Below are positions 21,553 to 32,529 of a stretch of 64,000 nucleotides of DNA, in pieces (position 1 is the first letter of the stretch; each line of letters starts with the position of its first letter). Below the pieces are notes generated by a model. The model did not search any database, had not been told where the DNA came from, and saw nothing but the letters and a program-made list of their open reading frames with translations. The DNA is from Sycon ciliatum (Eukaryota; Porifera; Calcarea; Leucosolenida; Sycettidae). The DNA is taken from assembly GCF_964019385.1 (NCBI RefSeq), contig NC_088645.1, positions 31,547,517 to 31,611,516 on the forward strand, in the 5' to 3' direction. Position numbers and translations under genes: made by a program.

Positions 21553-22392
21553 ATGTCGACTGCAAGCAGCCGTACGTCTCATGCCAATTTGACGCTCCCG
21601 AAGCAGAAAACCGACTTTCAGCCTCTGCCCGACAAGAATCTAGAAGATTACGTCGTATGGTGCGTCACCCGAGTCATCACGTCACAGAAGGTCATCAAAA
21701 CTAGCTCCGAGAAAGTGAGTAACCTTGAGAGCCAATTGAATGACAATTCCTTTCCCGCCTGGGTCCAGAGCAAGTTTAAGACACTTTCACCCCAGTCTAT
21801 CCTCATTGAGTCGACAAGATTTACACAGAATGGAATTACGCATGCTAAAGATAAGCTGAATTCTGCGACAGAAAAGCTTGCTGAAGCTAAAGCGGATCTA
21901 GATGCCCTTGTGAAAACTTTGAAAGAAGACAAGGAAGTCAGCCACACAGCAGATCTTGTTCTAAGTCGTTATTCTACTCTTCTGTCTCTACGTGTGTCCG
22001 GTGTTATGGCCAAGAATCTTCGAGAAGCCAAAGAGTCGGCACATAAAAAGGCAAAAGACACCAAAGAGAAGGCAACCGCTGATATTACTACCGCACCAAT
22101 CCAGGCTGAAGAAGTTGGCACCCTTATAAAACGTGAGGTGAAGCGACAACTAGGTGCAGTGAGTAAGTCCTCCTCGACTCTGTCAACTGGCAAAGGCAGA
22201 TCTAAACAACCAAAGACTCCGCCGAAACAACAGCAACAGCCGAAGCAACAGCCGAGGCCAAAGCAACACCAACAGCCAAGAGAAACGAAACGCCAATCCA
22301 AACAACCGACGTCAAAAAACGATGGCGGATGGACGCAGGTAAAGAAGAAGCAATCCAATCCAGCTGCCCGAAGAAATGTGACAAAACGATAG
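21553..22392 (+). CDS. PLE ORF1, coiled-coil basic protein
   Basis: A 279-residue protein starting at the first ATG after the pseudo-LTR (MSTASSRTSH). The middle (about residues 55-170) is rich in Lys, Glu, Ala and Leu with heptad-like spacing (DKLNSATEKLAEAKADLDAL), consistent with a coiled coil. The C-terminus is basic and rich in Gln, Pro and Lys (KQPKTPPKQQQQPKQQ) and could bind RNA. No zinc knuckle or RRM is visible. By position it is a gag-like nucleoprotein for the RT that follows. It overlaps the RT frame, which lies in the -1 frame, and the overlap holds the slippery sequence A AAA AAC at 22314-22320. Confidence 0.75.
   Translation: MSTASSRTSHANLTLPKQKTDFQPLPDKNLEDYVVWCVTRVITSQKVIKTSSEKVSNLESQLNDNSFPAWVQSKFKTLSPQSILIESTRFTQNGITHAKDKLNSATEKLAEAKADLDALVKTLKEDKEVSHTADLVLSRYSTLLSLRVSGVMAKNLREAKESAHKKAKDTKEKATADITTAPIQAEEVGTLIKREVKRQLGAVSKSSSTLSTGKGRSKQPKTPPKQQQQPKQQPRPKQHQQPRETKRQSKQPTSKNDGGWTQVKKKQSNPAARRNVTKR
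22314..22361 (+). promoter_or_regulatory. Candidate -1 ribosomal frameshift signal
   Basis: The heptamer A AAA AAC (22314-22320) is phased with ORF1 codons TCA AAA AAC. Slipping back one base enters the RT frame (AAA CGA TGG CGG ATG). After a 6-base spacer, GGATGGA (22327-22333) can pair with TCCAATCC (22354-22361), with one bulged A. The heptamer is also kept in copy 1 (about 19144-19150), where ORF1 is gone. Confidence 0.6.
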
Positions 22393-24203
22393 GCGACCGC
22401 CGCCTACGGTATATTTGGAATCTAAACCTTCGTGACTATGCTCTATTCGTTACTAACTCTGGCTTTCACAATTACTCCAGTTTGTCTTTCTCTAATGCAG
22501 AACGCCAAGTGTTGGGCTATGGGTCCAACTTCCGTCCAACCGGCCGACTACCCAGCACTGACCAGCTCACAAATGATATCGCTAAATTCGAGCACAATGT
22601 TCGCTGGGGTGAGGTCTTCACCAACACCACCCGCCGTGATGATGGTTACATACGCAGTTTTCATCTACGGTCGTCAAGACAACCACCGCGTGTGTCCATC
22701 GCCACAGAAACAGCTTTGCTAGAATTCAGGACTGAACTAACAGCTGGTGTTACTGCTGCTCGCTCAAGACATCGCCCAAACAACCTATCACCCGGTGAGA
22801 AACTTGCTTTATGTAGTCTCAACAGCCGAACAGATATTGTTATTGCTAACGCTGATAAGAATCTAGGCACAGTTGTCTTAAATGTAGAGGATTACATAGC
22901 AGAAGGCTACAGACAGTTGTCTGATTGCAAGTACTACAGATTTATTCCCACGCCAGGTGATAGCTTAGTTAATCTGGACACTATAGTACCAGAGCTTCAC
23001 TACGTTGAACAGTCTCTGCATGACATCGTGAAGAGTCATGAACCACTACTTTCCCCTAAAGATGTCAGAGCACTATTCGCAAGTTTTCCTTTTAAACCAG
23101 CGAAATTTTACATGCTCCCTAAGATACATAAGGCTCCAGGTCCTAATGGCATTGTAAAGGGTAGACCCATAGTGTCTTGCTTAGGTTATTGCACCACACC
23201 TGCATCTCGCCTCATAGACCACTATTTATGTAAAGCGTTTGCCAAGACGCCTGCTAACACTGTGCTCAAGGACACTCATAGTCTCACAAATGTTCTATCC
23301 AGTAAAGACTTTCCTGCTGATGCTATGATTGTTACAGCCGATGTCACCAGTTTGTACACTAACATGCATTGGTCAGACACAGTAGCAGCTATCAATGATT
23401 TCCTTGCCGAAGCCGAACACCCATTACGCTCTCTTATTGTAGACCTAGTCGAATTTGTCCTAGAAAACAATTATTTTGAGTTTAAGGAAAAGCTCTTCCA
23501 TCAGGAGTTCGGTATGGCCATGGGTACCCCAATGGCCGTCAACGTTGCTAATATTTTTCTTTTTATGCACGAGAAAAAAGCTCTTCAAAGTTTCCGTTCA
23601 TCAGTTTACTTTTTTGGACGATTCATTGACGATCTATGCTTAATTGTTAGCAAGACTTTCGATAGGATAAAATTTGATGCCGTCGTATACAGCGATTTAT
23701 CTGATATTAAGCTCATCTGGTCTGAAGTTTCTTCTACAGCCGTATTTCTAGATTTAGAAATTTTTAAGATAGATGCGGATAGATTCTCCTACAGAACTTT
23801 CCAGAAAGACAGGAATGCATATTTATACATCCCGTTCAAATCAGACCACCCCCGGTCTAATCTTAGATCATTTATCAATGCAGAGCTCATCCGGTACAAC
23901 CGTACAAACCAGCTACTAGAGGATATTCTCAAGATTCGCAAGCTTTTCTGGCTCAGACTCAGAAAACGAGGATATCCACCCGAATTCCTGGGTACGCTAT
24001 TCATTGCTGTAGAGCCCAAACCGCAAGTATTTGTAAATAAAGCTACAAACTGGGTGCATAAGAACAAACAGTATGTTTTCTGTACCACATACCATCCGCA
24101 CTTTGTCAGAGCAAACTATCGCTCCCTTCTGAAACAGTCACTTTTTACTGATTGTCAGATTTTCTTCAGAAAAACCAAGCAGCTTTTTTACAATAATTAT
24201 TAG
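22329..24203 (+). CDS. PLE reverse transcriptase, copy 2 (full element)
   Basis: A 624-residue RT counted from the ATG at 22329. It is more likely made as an ORF1-RT fusion by -1 frameshifting at 22320, because the frame stays open upstream through the overlap (KRNETPIQTTDVKKRWRMDAG). Approximate motif positions: DKNLGTVVLN at 180-190, LPKIHKAPGPN at 262-272, GRPIVS at 278-283, DVTSLYTN at 337-344, AMGTPMAVN at 397-405, RFIDDLCL at 430-437. The thumb region continues to KRGYPPEFLG, and the protein stops about 190 residues after the FIDD box. No GIY-YIG, zinc finger or other endonuclease follows, unlike canonical Penelope. Endonuclease-lacking PLEs are known mostly from telomere-associated lineages. 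Copies 1 and 2 differ at only about a dozen bases over 1.9 kb, so the array is young. Confidence 0.88.
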   Translation: MDAGKEEAIQSSCPKKCDKTIGDRRLRYIWNLNLRDYALFVTNSGFHNYSSLSFSNAERQVLGYGSNFRPTGRLPSTDQLTNDIAKFEHNVRWGEVFTNTTRRDDGYIRSFHLRSSRQPPRVSIATETALLEFRTELTAGVTAARSRHRPNNLSPGEKLALCSLNSRTDIVIANADKNLGTVVLNVEDYIAEGYRQLSDCKYYRFIPTPGDSLVNLDTIVPELHYVEQSLHDIVKSHEPLLSPKDVRALFASFPFKPAKFYMLPKIHKAPGPNGIVKGRPIVSCLGYCTTPASRLIDHYLCKAFAKTPANTVLKDTHSLTNVLSSKDFPADAMIVTADVTSLYTNMHWSDTVAAINDFLAEAEHPLRSLIVDLVEFVLENNYFEFKEKLFHQEFGMAMGTPMAVNVANIFLFMHEKKALQSFRSSVYFFGRFIDDLCLIVSKTFDRIKFDAVVYSDLSDIKLIWSEVSSTAVFLDLEIFKIDADRFSYRTFQKDRNAYLYIPFKSDHPRSNLRSFINAELIRYNRTNQLLEDILKIRKLFWLRLRKRGYPPEFLGTLFIAVEPKPQVFVNKATNWVHKNKQYVFCTTYHPHFVRANYRSLLKQSLFTDCQIFFRKTKQLFYNNY

Positions 24204-24622
24204 TTCACTCATACGGCAGAGCATACTTTGCTCTGCATTTTGGTTGGTTCCAGAAATTTCTGGAACCAACCAAAAACATCTGTACAAACCTACAACTTTC
24301 ACCTAGTTCAACCCTATGGTTCATTTACTTTTGTACAGCTTTACAACTTTTCACCTAGCTATTTCCTAAGGTTCACGCTACCCATGTGTATTAGCCACAT
24401 TTGCGCCAAGACAATTATTTTCAAGTACTGCATTGCTACACGATCAGCTACTGGTGCATAGCGCAACATGACTAGCAACCTTCTCCACTTTACACTACTA
24501 GTATGCCAATTCATGCCTACCGTGTACATGTATATAAGCTAGTGTTTTCTACCTCATTCTTCATCCTCTGATGAAGCATTCTAATTGCAGAAACCGGTCA
24601 GGTATCCATTAAAATGTAAATG
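24204..24622 (+). mobile_element. Pseudo-LTR after PLE copy 2 (truncated)
   Basis: Same as 21034-21516 up to aaatgtaaatgt, where a DNA transposon takes over. TATATAAG is at 24531. Confidence 0.85.
24555..24616 (+). ncRNA. Hammerhead ribozyme in second pLTR
   Basis: Identical core to 21385-21446. Confidence 0.6.
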
Positions 24623-24624
24623 TT

Positions 24625-26778
24625 ATAAGGTGGGACACCACCATTCGCGGCCCATATCAGACCGCATACAATTGAAATAGGCATATCATGAAAACGGATT
24701 GGCAGATTGCCTTCAAATTTTCTATGTTTAATCACTATATACTGCTCCACAATGTAGGCACCAAAGAGAGAATTTTCAGGTCATCCAAGTAATGATTGAT
24801 GGGCTACACAAATTCTTTACGGGTGCGCACAAACAGCAATTTTTTTGGACAACTTTGCAGCAAGATGTATCAACACAGACAGTTCCAAAATGCAGCAAAA
24901 CCCAGTCCATATGCCTATGCAGGGAATGAACTACAATGAGCTCTATCTGACAGGTATTACTACCCCAAATGCAGAGACAAAACAGGACGAGCGCAAAACG
25001 CGTAAAATAGAAGGCACTGTGGGAGCGCAAAATCCAATGTAAAAGGTCCTATGATCACCATTGTAGTTCAATCCCTGCGCAACAAGTCACTGATTCCAAA
25101 AATGTATGGGTTGATAGGTCTAAAATAAACACACTAGCCGCAATCATGTCCAAGAAGGCAGAAAAAGGCCAAAAAGCACAAACATTTAGGTGTCTTTTTC
25201 ATAGATTCTAAGACTATTGTTCCAACTAAAACCCACCAGCCTCGTATGTGACACCCTCAGCTTCCACAATCTGCTCCTCAATTCCCTTCCTGCACCTCCT
25301 CCTTTGTTTCCTTCGCTGTTTTTCCTCCTGCTTCATCTTCTTCTCAGCCTTGGCCACTCTAATACTATCCTCCAACATGAGCTGGCGTTCTGCAAAAAAG
25401 CCAGGTGCGGTTGCAGAGAGGGATATGGCCCGACTTCCACTTCTCATACTCGTCAGCGGTGACTTCACTATGCGCCTTGCGAGCTTTCCACAAGCTGAAG
25501 CCATGGCAGTACTTGGAAGCTAGATGCACGTCAAGGACCTTCCCGACTTGCCAGTCAATTGCCGTAAACGCACCGTGTAGGGAGGAAAACCCGCGCTTCA
25601 TTCACGTACCATCATAGGTGACAGCAGTTATATGCTTAGGCCTGTCCATTGTCTTGTTCATCTGCTGCTTCGTTCATGCTGATTTGCGCAACTGACCTTG
25701 CTGCCTTGCACAATGCTCGCTGGTGCCGCTGGAATGCAGATAGCTGAACAGGTGGGGCAAATTCATGAGGCCGCAAAAATTTGCCAGCCAACATGGCCAA
25801 TTCCCAGAGTGCGCTATGCCAGAACACTGCGGCGATTGCACTCTTAAAACCGTCCTGACTTCTCCACCACTGGCAGGCTGGTGCCTGCTGAACACTGGCT
25901 CTTCATTGCAGCATGTGATTCTGACAGTGGATGCAAGGCCAGAACGTGCAGTTTCAGCAATGGTCAGCTCACCTCCACAGTATTTATACGAGCAAGCAGA
26001 GAAAATCAAATTTCGTAAACAATTCAAGTCCAGTGGCGTCTGAATCACAACTTTCAGCGATTGGGCCATGAAAGTCCTCAGAGAACGATGAATCACTCGA
26101 GGGAGCAACTGTCTGAGTTCGAGGCCAGCGCACATCCATCAAAGCTCTCCTCCGAATCCGACTCACTATCGCTCAGTTGAATCCATTAATTTTTATTATG
26201 ATCACTGTATTCTTATTTTTGGAACGCCATCGTACAACTTGCGCTTCGAGGCGGACTCTGGCACTGCTTCAGCTTCATAAACTCCCTCAGCAGCTTCCTG
26301 GACAGGTGCAGTGAGAATCTTCTCTTTGCAGGACGCTTGCACGACCTGCTCTTCTTGTTCCCCATTGTGCACATGGTGCATCGCGCTCGAAACTGCAAGA
26401 GCAAAGAAGTCCTTTGGGAAAGAATTTTTGCACTTTTTTTGCACGTGGCACGGGTCACTGCTGCCATGGCAACAAAATTTGGAAGTAAAAGCGCTTCAAA
26501 ACTCCCAAACTCCACGGCCACAATCTTGACAGCTCTTTTTGTGCACGAGCATCGCGATGTGTACAACATTTTTCAACTTTTTAGTGTACGAACATCGATG
26601 TGTACAAATTTTTCAAATATTTTCAAATTTCAAACGGTCATATGACTGCAACGGTTGGTCCGAATCGCTTCAAATTTGGAATACTGACACTTCAGGGCAT
26701 ATGCTTTGATTTCCAATAGCAAAAAGGTGACAAATCGAAAGTTGATTTTTTGACCCCTGGAAGGTGGTGTCCCACCTT
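24625..26778 (-). mobile_element. Decayed Mutator/Kolobok-type DNA transposon
   Basis: Bounded by inverted repeats GGTGGGACACCACC (from 24629) and its complement ending at 26776. The right flank is TTAA and the left flank is ATAA. On the minus strand are broken pieces of a DDE transposase: LANFCGLMNLP (about 25760), then YDGT, a stop where Trp is expected, and MKRGFSSLHGAFTAIDWQVGKVLDVHLASKYCHG (about 25500-25605). This resembles the 'DGTWxKRGxxSLxGxxxxI...GKVLDxxxxSKYC' transposases that Pfam lists as Mutator-like. The TTAA-like flank instead suggests Kolobok. Superfamily left open. Stops and frame changes make it dead. Confidence 0.7.
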
Positions 26779-27498
26779 AAGGAAAAGCTCTTCCATCAGG
26801 AGTTCGGTATGGCCATGGGTACCCCAATGGCCGTCAACGTTGCTAATATTTTTCTTTTTATGCACGAGAAAAAAGCTCTTCAAAGTTTCCGTTCATCAGT
26901 TTACTTTTTTGGACGATTCATTGACGATCTATGCTTAATTGTTAGCAAGACTTTCGATAGGATAAAATTTGATGCCGTCGTATACAGCGATTTATCTGAT
27001 ATTAAGCTCATCTGGTCTGAAGTTTCTTCTACAGCCGTATTTCTAGATTTAGAAATTTTTAAGATAGATGCGGATAGATTCTCCTACAGAACTTTCCAGA
27101 AAGACAGGAATGCATATTTATACATCCCGTTCAAATCAGACCACCCCCGGTCTAATCTTAGATCATTTATCAATGCAGAGCTCATCCGGTACAACCGTAC
27201 AAACCAGCTACTAGAGGATATTCTCAAGATTCGCAAGCTTTTCTGGCTCAGACTCAGAAAACGAGGATATCCACCCGAATTCCTGGGTACGCTATTCATT
27301 GCTGTAGAGCCCAAACCGCAAGTATTTGTAAATAAAGCTACAAACTGGGTGCATAAGAACAAACAGTATGTTTTCTGTACCACATACCATCCGCACTTTG
27401 TCAGAGCAAACTATCGCTCCCTTCTGAAACAGTCACTTTTTACTGATTGTCAGATTTTCTTCAGAAAAACCAAGCAGCTTTTTTACAATAATTATTAG
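26779..27498 (+). pseudogene. PLE RT copy 3, 5'-truncated
   Basis: The last 240 codons of the same RT, entering abruptly at 'KEKLFHQEFGMAMGTPM' right after the DNA transposon and running intact through RFIDDLCLIV to the stop. It shares copy 2-specific changes (NWVHKNK rather than DSVHKNK). Motifs upstream of the AMGTP block are missing, so it is inactive. Confidence 0.85.
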
Positions 27499-27978
27499 TT
27501 CACTCATACGGCAGAGCATACTTTGCTCTGCATTTTGGTTGGTTCCAGAAATTTCTGGAACCAACCAAAAACATCTGTACAAACCTACAACTTTCACCTA
27601 GTTCAACCCTATGGTTCATTTACTTTTGTACAGCTTTACAACTTTTCACCTAGCTATTTCCTAAGGTTCACGCTACCCATGTGTATTAGCCACATTTGCG
27701 CCAAGACAATTATTTTCAAGTACTGCATTGCTACACGATCAGCTACTGGTGCATAGCGCAACATGACTAGCAACCTTCTCCACTTTACACTACTAGTATG
27801 CCAATTCATGCCTACCGTGTACATGTATATAAGCTAGTGTTTTCTACCTCATTCTTCATCCTCTGATGAAGCATTCTAATTGCAGAAACCGGTCAGGTAT
27901 CCATTAAAATGTAAATGTATGAATTATAACTAAAATTACTGTGCTCTTGTTGTGTCGGGAGTTCAATGCATCTTCCCC
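27499..27978 (+). mobile_element. Pseudo-LTR at the 3' edge of the PLE array
   Basis: A full pseudo-LTR ending gttcaatgcatcttcc, the same end point as the outer end of the inverted pLTR at 18598. Confidence 0.85.
27850..27911 (+). ncRNA. Hammerhead ribozyme in third pLTR
   Basis: Same core as 21385-21446, with TATATAAG at 27826. Confidence 0.6.
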
Positions 27979-28480
27979 AGCAGACTGACAACACATTGTT
28001 ATTTGCTCAAGCTCACAAATTCTTCTCGTGCTTTTCCCCCGCTGGTAAAGATTTGAAATCTAGAACAATCGTCTATAAACATTTCAAGCAAGAGTACATA
28101 AACCAGAGTGTGCACCTCCGTGAAACCAATCTCACAACGAAGTGAAGCATGGAAAGAAGAAGCGCCTTCATGTTATTGGGCCTAGTTCCCGTTTAACTGA
28201 ATCACCGAGGCGATGAAGAGAAGTTCGTGTGCGTGTTTCGTCTTTTGTACAACAAACAGCAATGCGCACCCGAAGAAAAACCTTCGTGATACGGGGAAAT
28301 AGCCACGTGAACCTGCATGAGATGCAGCAAACGTTTTTTTTCTTTATGAGCTAAACAACAGCGCTTCGAGACGAGACGATTTCCCCCTCAGCATCACGCC
28401 CTGGATTACAAGTGACCACAATGCGCTGACCTTTTGAAAAGAAATAAGCAAGAAAGTCAACTGTATATACTAGATAGCAA
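27979..28480. other. Spacer with one end of the CAAGAGTACAT MITE
   Basis: No gene. At 28089-28115 one terminus of the MITE family at 453-867 is present without its partner. Confidence 0.5.
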
Positions 28481-28874
28481 GGGCGCGTTTGGTTGGTACG
28501 AACTAGAACAGAATACACCAGAACAGTGCGTTTGGTTGGGACTGCACCTGTTCTAGGTCGGCCCGAACATGTTCTGCTTGATCCGGCCTCGAGGCTGGAG
28601 CAGACCGAGCAGTTTCACTTTTTCACAGTGAAACCTGGCGGGAACATCGATTTTGGTCCCAAAGGATCGCGTGCATACGCTTTTGGGATGGACTCGTTGT
28701 ACCGTACAAATTGACCATGGTGACCCATACACATTATGAAGAATGCACCAAGTTTGGCACATTTTTTTCACACAAATGTGCTCTGTTCCCGGAGTACCGT
28801 TTGATTGGCATGAGGCTGCTCCATGTGCACCAGCTGTTTGATCCTGTTCTAGATCGTACCAACCGAACGCACCC
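28481..28874. mobile_element. MITE with GGGCGCGTTTGG termini
   Basis: The ends GGGCGCGTTTGGTTGGTACG and, inverted, gggtgcgttcggttggtacg (18 of 20 identical) continue into tagaacag. TAA follows the right end. No coding potential. Confidence 0.7.
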
Positions 28875-29614
28875 TAAGTGATTACGAGTTTCATACAGGT
28901 ACAATGTAGTGTTTGGTGCAAGGAGTTTACATGTGTCAGCAATTTCCACTCCTAATATCACAATTCAATACTCTACTACAAGGAGCAATATGGAGTGGGG
29001 ATGAGTCCCTTAAACAATTTGCTGACCCCAGGCGACCAGGACCCCGTGCGCCGACAGCCTCTTCCCAACACCCAGATACATGCTGATAGTTCTTGCAGAC
29101 AGCGAGAACCATATCAACACACGTCATATGGAATACAAGAATGACACCGGTATCAAAGCTCACACAGCCATGGAGCCACAAGGGCGTCGGAACCGCACCG
29201 GCCGGGACACCCAGCCGCCCCACTTTTTCGGCCGTTTTTTTAGCACACTGCAACAAAGCGCGATGATCTCAGCGCAAACGTGGCAAATCCTTGCCCCCGA
29301 TCGTGGTTTGTTGCAGAAACAAAAGTCCATGTACACTGAAATGGCACCAAATACCTGGGAATACTTGCAATTGGCTTCAATTTTAGAATTTTTTCCCGGG
29401 GGAGGGTAATGTTGTTCCCCGATCATATCATCTTCTTGGTTTTTTGCAGAACCAAAAAGTCTTTCATTGTAGTTACCGTATGAAAACCATCATGCTGTTT
29501 ATTAATATTATGTATGGGTCATGAATGGCTCATGATGACCAATAACAACTGCATACAGGTCACATATTTTCAAATCCTATAATAATTATATAGGATTTTT
29601 TGCCAGCAAATTTA

Positions 29615-30388
29615 GGGCATGTTCGATAGTCCTTATGCACATTGTACAGATGTACGAAGTTCTGTACTAGGGCCGTAGGTGTGTACATACCCAGTTGGGT
29701 GTTCATTGTGTGCTATACATGCGTGTTTGACCCATTTAGCCTCATAATTCTCGGCGAACAATCACTTTTCCAGCTTCTTCACTTTGAGATTGAACCAACG
29801 ACTCGCTAGATCACTGTCGAAAAAGTGTTCGTATGAAATGCCTTCAGGGCCCATTTCGCTGTGGAAATAGCAATAAACACAATAGGGTCCTGCACATTCA
29901 ACACCCAACCGGGTCTACGGGATTCTACGGGATTTCGTGCATCTGTACAACGTGCATAAGGCCTATTGGTAAGGATCGGGATCAGGATCCAGATCTCATA
30001 TCCCACAGATCCTTCAGATTCAATTGAACACTTTGTTTTGGACCTTGACTCTTGCCATCATGCCATGGTGAAAATGGCGCTCACAAGGCACCCAAAAGGG
30101 TGAACGTCGTACTCATCGCGTGCATCGTACAACAAGTCAACAAGCTAGCTCCATCTACATCCACGTGTTCGTACCACAATGTGTACAAAAATGATTTTTA
30201 CCCGCCATATACGCACAAAGGTCCCATTTAAATATTTGGATCCGTTGGATCCGGTCAACCCCGCTCCCCGAGGTGGGTTGACCGGATCCAAATCCGAAGG
30301 ATCCGGATCCGGATTCGACCAATCGAAAGGGTGCGAATCCAGTGGATCCGGTGGATCAGGATCCCGATCCTACCAATCGAACATGCCC
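29615..30388. mobile_element. MITE with GGGCATGTTCGAT termini
   Basis: GGGCATGTTCGAT (29615) matches its inverse ATCGAACATGCCC (ending 30388). TTA lies before and TAA after, as for Harbinger-type targets. The interior holds a second inverted pair (cattgtacagatg near 29640 against catctgtacaacg near 29938) and a GGATCC-rich block (30240-30370), suggesting two nested related elements. Confidence 0.6.
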
Positions 30389-30590
30389 TAAGAGATAGAC
30401 TATGAGAAAGGGGACTAACCACAGCAGCAGAAACTCACCGGGAGGAAGACGGAGGCTAAGTTGACCAAAGTCAGCAAAGAGATCCAAAAAAGGTCTGCAA
30501 GCAGAGAAGAGAGACTGACTTATTGTAGCTAGAGACTGAACAACCATCGCCAGCACTTGATACTTTGTGGAAAACAGCACTCACCACACA

Positions 30591-30665
30591 CACGTTTGGG
30601 AAATCAAGACCACCAGATTCAAGACCAACAGATTCAAGACCAACAGGTTCAAGACCAACAGATTG
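30591..30665. repeat. Short tandem repeat (caagaccaacagatt units)
   Basis: Four to five copies of a 15-bp unit caagaccaacagattcaag-like at 30605-30665. Confidence 0.6.
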
Positions 30666-30834
30666 GCAAACTTGTTCTCCCCGCAAATACTGGTACCGTA
30701 AAATCCCGCCAGAGCGCCCCTCCCTGACTTCTTACCAGGGAGGTGATTGATTGTATCCTCGTACGACTCTGTTTTTTTGAACGTAGCATACAATTTTATA
30801 AAAGAATAATGTTGGCACCTATGTACGATGATGT

Positions 30835-31154
30835 ACAGGGCAAGAGTACATGAAAACCAGAGTGTGCAGCTTGGGGCCTTTTCTGCTATGGGTGTCTGCA
30901 AGAGTACATAACCCCGGGGGTTATGTACTCTTGGTGTCTGTCACGGCGAAATTCCGTGATTACATCATATTTGGCCCAGATCTGAGGCGGGAAATGGCGT
31001 AGTGCGTACAACTGAGCTGCAGTTGTGCAGAAAGAGACCTGCTTGAATCCTGCTTGTACGCACTACATCACTAAAATGATGTAATCACGGAATTTCGCCG
31101 TGACAGCAACCCATCCGAGCTGCACACTCTGGTTTTCATGTACTCTTGACAGGG
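30835..31154. mobile_element. MITE of the CAAGAGTACAT family with nested copies
   Basis: The outer 31-bp inverted repeats CAAGAGTACATGAAAACCAG... span 30841-31148 with ACAGGG duplicated on both sides (30835-30840 and 31149-31154). Inside, another perfect 29-bp inverted pair begins gtcacggcgaaattccgtga (30940-30968 and 31076-31104). A 35-bp palindrome with its own target duplication (30899-30933) is listed separately. Confidence 0.8.
30892..30940. mobile_element. 35-bp palindromic micro-MITE
   Basis: CAAGAGTACATAACCCC joined to its own inverse (30899-30933) is flanked by the exact 7-bp repeat GTGTCTG (30892-30898 and 30934-30940). It has the same terminal sequence as the surrounding MITE. Confidence 0.75.
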
Positions 31155-31224
31155 CAATGGATGGCCCACGCCTGGTATAAAGTAAACGTAAAAGAGAAAA
31201 AGTAGTACAGTGAAATCGATAAAT

Positions 31225-31568
31225 TAGGGAGGTTCTGCTCTACGTTTTGGGAACGCGACGCAAAGAATCACGCGAACTTTCTTCGCGTTCCCGTAACGTA
31301 AAGAAATCCTGTTCTGCTCTACGTTTCACCTAGAGAAGTCACGTGGAATGTGTACTGGGATTTTCCCCTTCCATATTTGGCAGTTTTCTGCATGCAGTGA
31401 TCGATACCCAGCAAATCCGTACGCATTTTCTCTGCGTGTGCCACAACGTAGAGAACCTCATCTCCGCGTAGAAATCTGGAGCCAAAACACGCGAAGCCGT
31501 AGACTCTAACCCAGACACCTGCTCTCTACGTGATTTCTCTACGTTTCACGTATAGCAGAACCTCCCTA
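31225..31568 (-). mobile_element. 340-bp MITE (GGGAGGTTCTGCT family), copy 1
   Basis: The 340-bp element 31227-31566 has ends GGGAGGTTCTGCT and its inverse, flanked by TA on both sides. The second copy at 51864-52203 is also 340 bp, in opposite orientation, so length is conserved. TA suggests Tc1/mariner mobilisation. Confidence 0.8.
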
Positions 31569-31879
31569 CTAGTCAATCCTAGCCTCGGCAACCGCCAGTG
31601 CGGCAGAAGCAGAGACAAGGCGGTGGCAGTGGACCGGTCGGCGGGCGTACGACTCTGTCGCAGTCTGTGAAGCCGTACGAGAGCACTCGTACTGTACTGC
31701 AGACGCGTGCTCAACCCCGTTGGAAATGTACGCAACAGTGCCCACCCGGTAGGGATCGCACAAGCCCTGCGTTTTGTCGGGTCTGTACGACTCGTGGTTC
31801 TTGACCTTTGCCCGGTGTACGAGATACACGAACAGTTTTCGTAGGGTGAGTACTTTTTCATGTAGCACTGAATGTGGCT

Positions 31880-32400
31880 GTGTTTACATGAGAAATTTCA
31901 ACCCGGGTCGAGTTCAGCCCGGGTTGAAAGTCTGTACGATAGACAAAAGAGGTGAGCGTTTACATGAAGACAGTTGACCCGGATTAAATACTGATATGCC
32001 GCCAAAAGTCCACTTCTACACGAATCTACAGTTCCGTATAGTCACGTGAATCTGTTCGCGCGAAATTTGCATGTGCCAAAAAAAAAAGATCTACTAGTGA
32101 GTGCGTGTGGTTCTTGTGAAGCTTTTGGGTTCAATTATATAATAATTATTATTTCAATTGAGTATTGAGTGTTTTAGTTATGTCCGAAAAAAATATATAT
32201 ACGTGAGCTCATGAGCTCAAGCTGGAAAAACAATTTGCATGTGCAGTGCCGTTCAAACCTGGCGCGGGGTACGCACAGAAGTACGTTTGTTCGATTTTCT
32301 TGCCCCGGGTTGATTTCAACCCTCCTCTTGGGTCGCCGGGTCAAGCGCAATGCGTCATTTAAACGCGCCATTCATTTTGTGCACATGGCGGGTTGAAATC
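31880..32400. mobile_element. Possible inverted-repeat element with CCCGGGTTGAAA words
   Basis: The words caacccgggtcgagttcag and cagcccgggttgaaagtc near 31895 recur diverged near 32300-32395 (gccccgggttgatttcaacc, gcgggttgaaatct). Ends are not resolved. Confidence 0.3.
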
Positions 32401-32529
32401 TGACCGGGGATTTTTATTTATTTTTATTTTTATGGCGCAATACTCGTACAAGTCACCCGTGAAGTGTCAGACCAAGATGAACTCTAGTCAGACTAAACAA
32501 GTGTTGAAAGCAGTATTTTTTATTTATAT

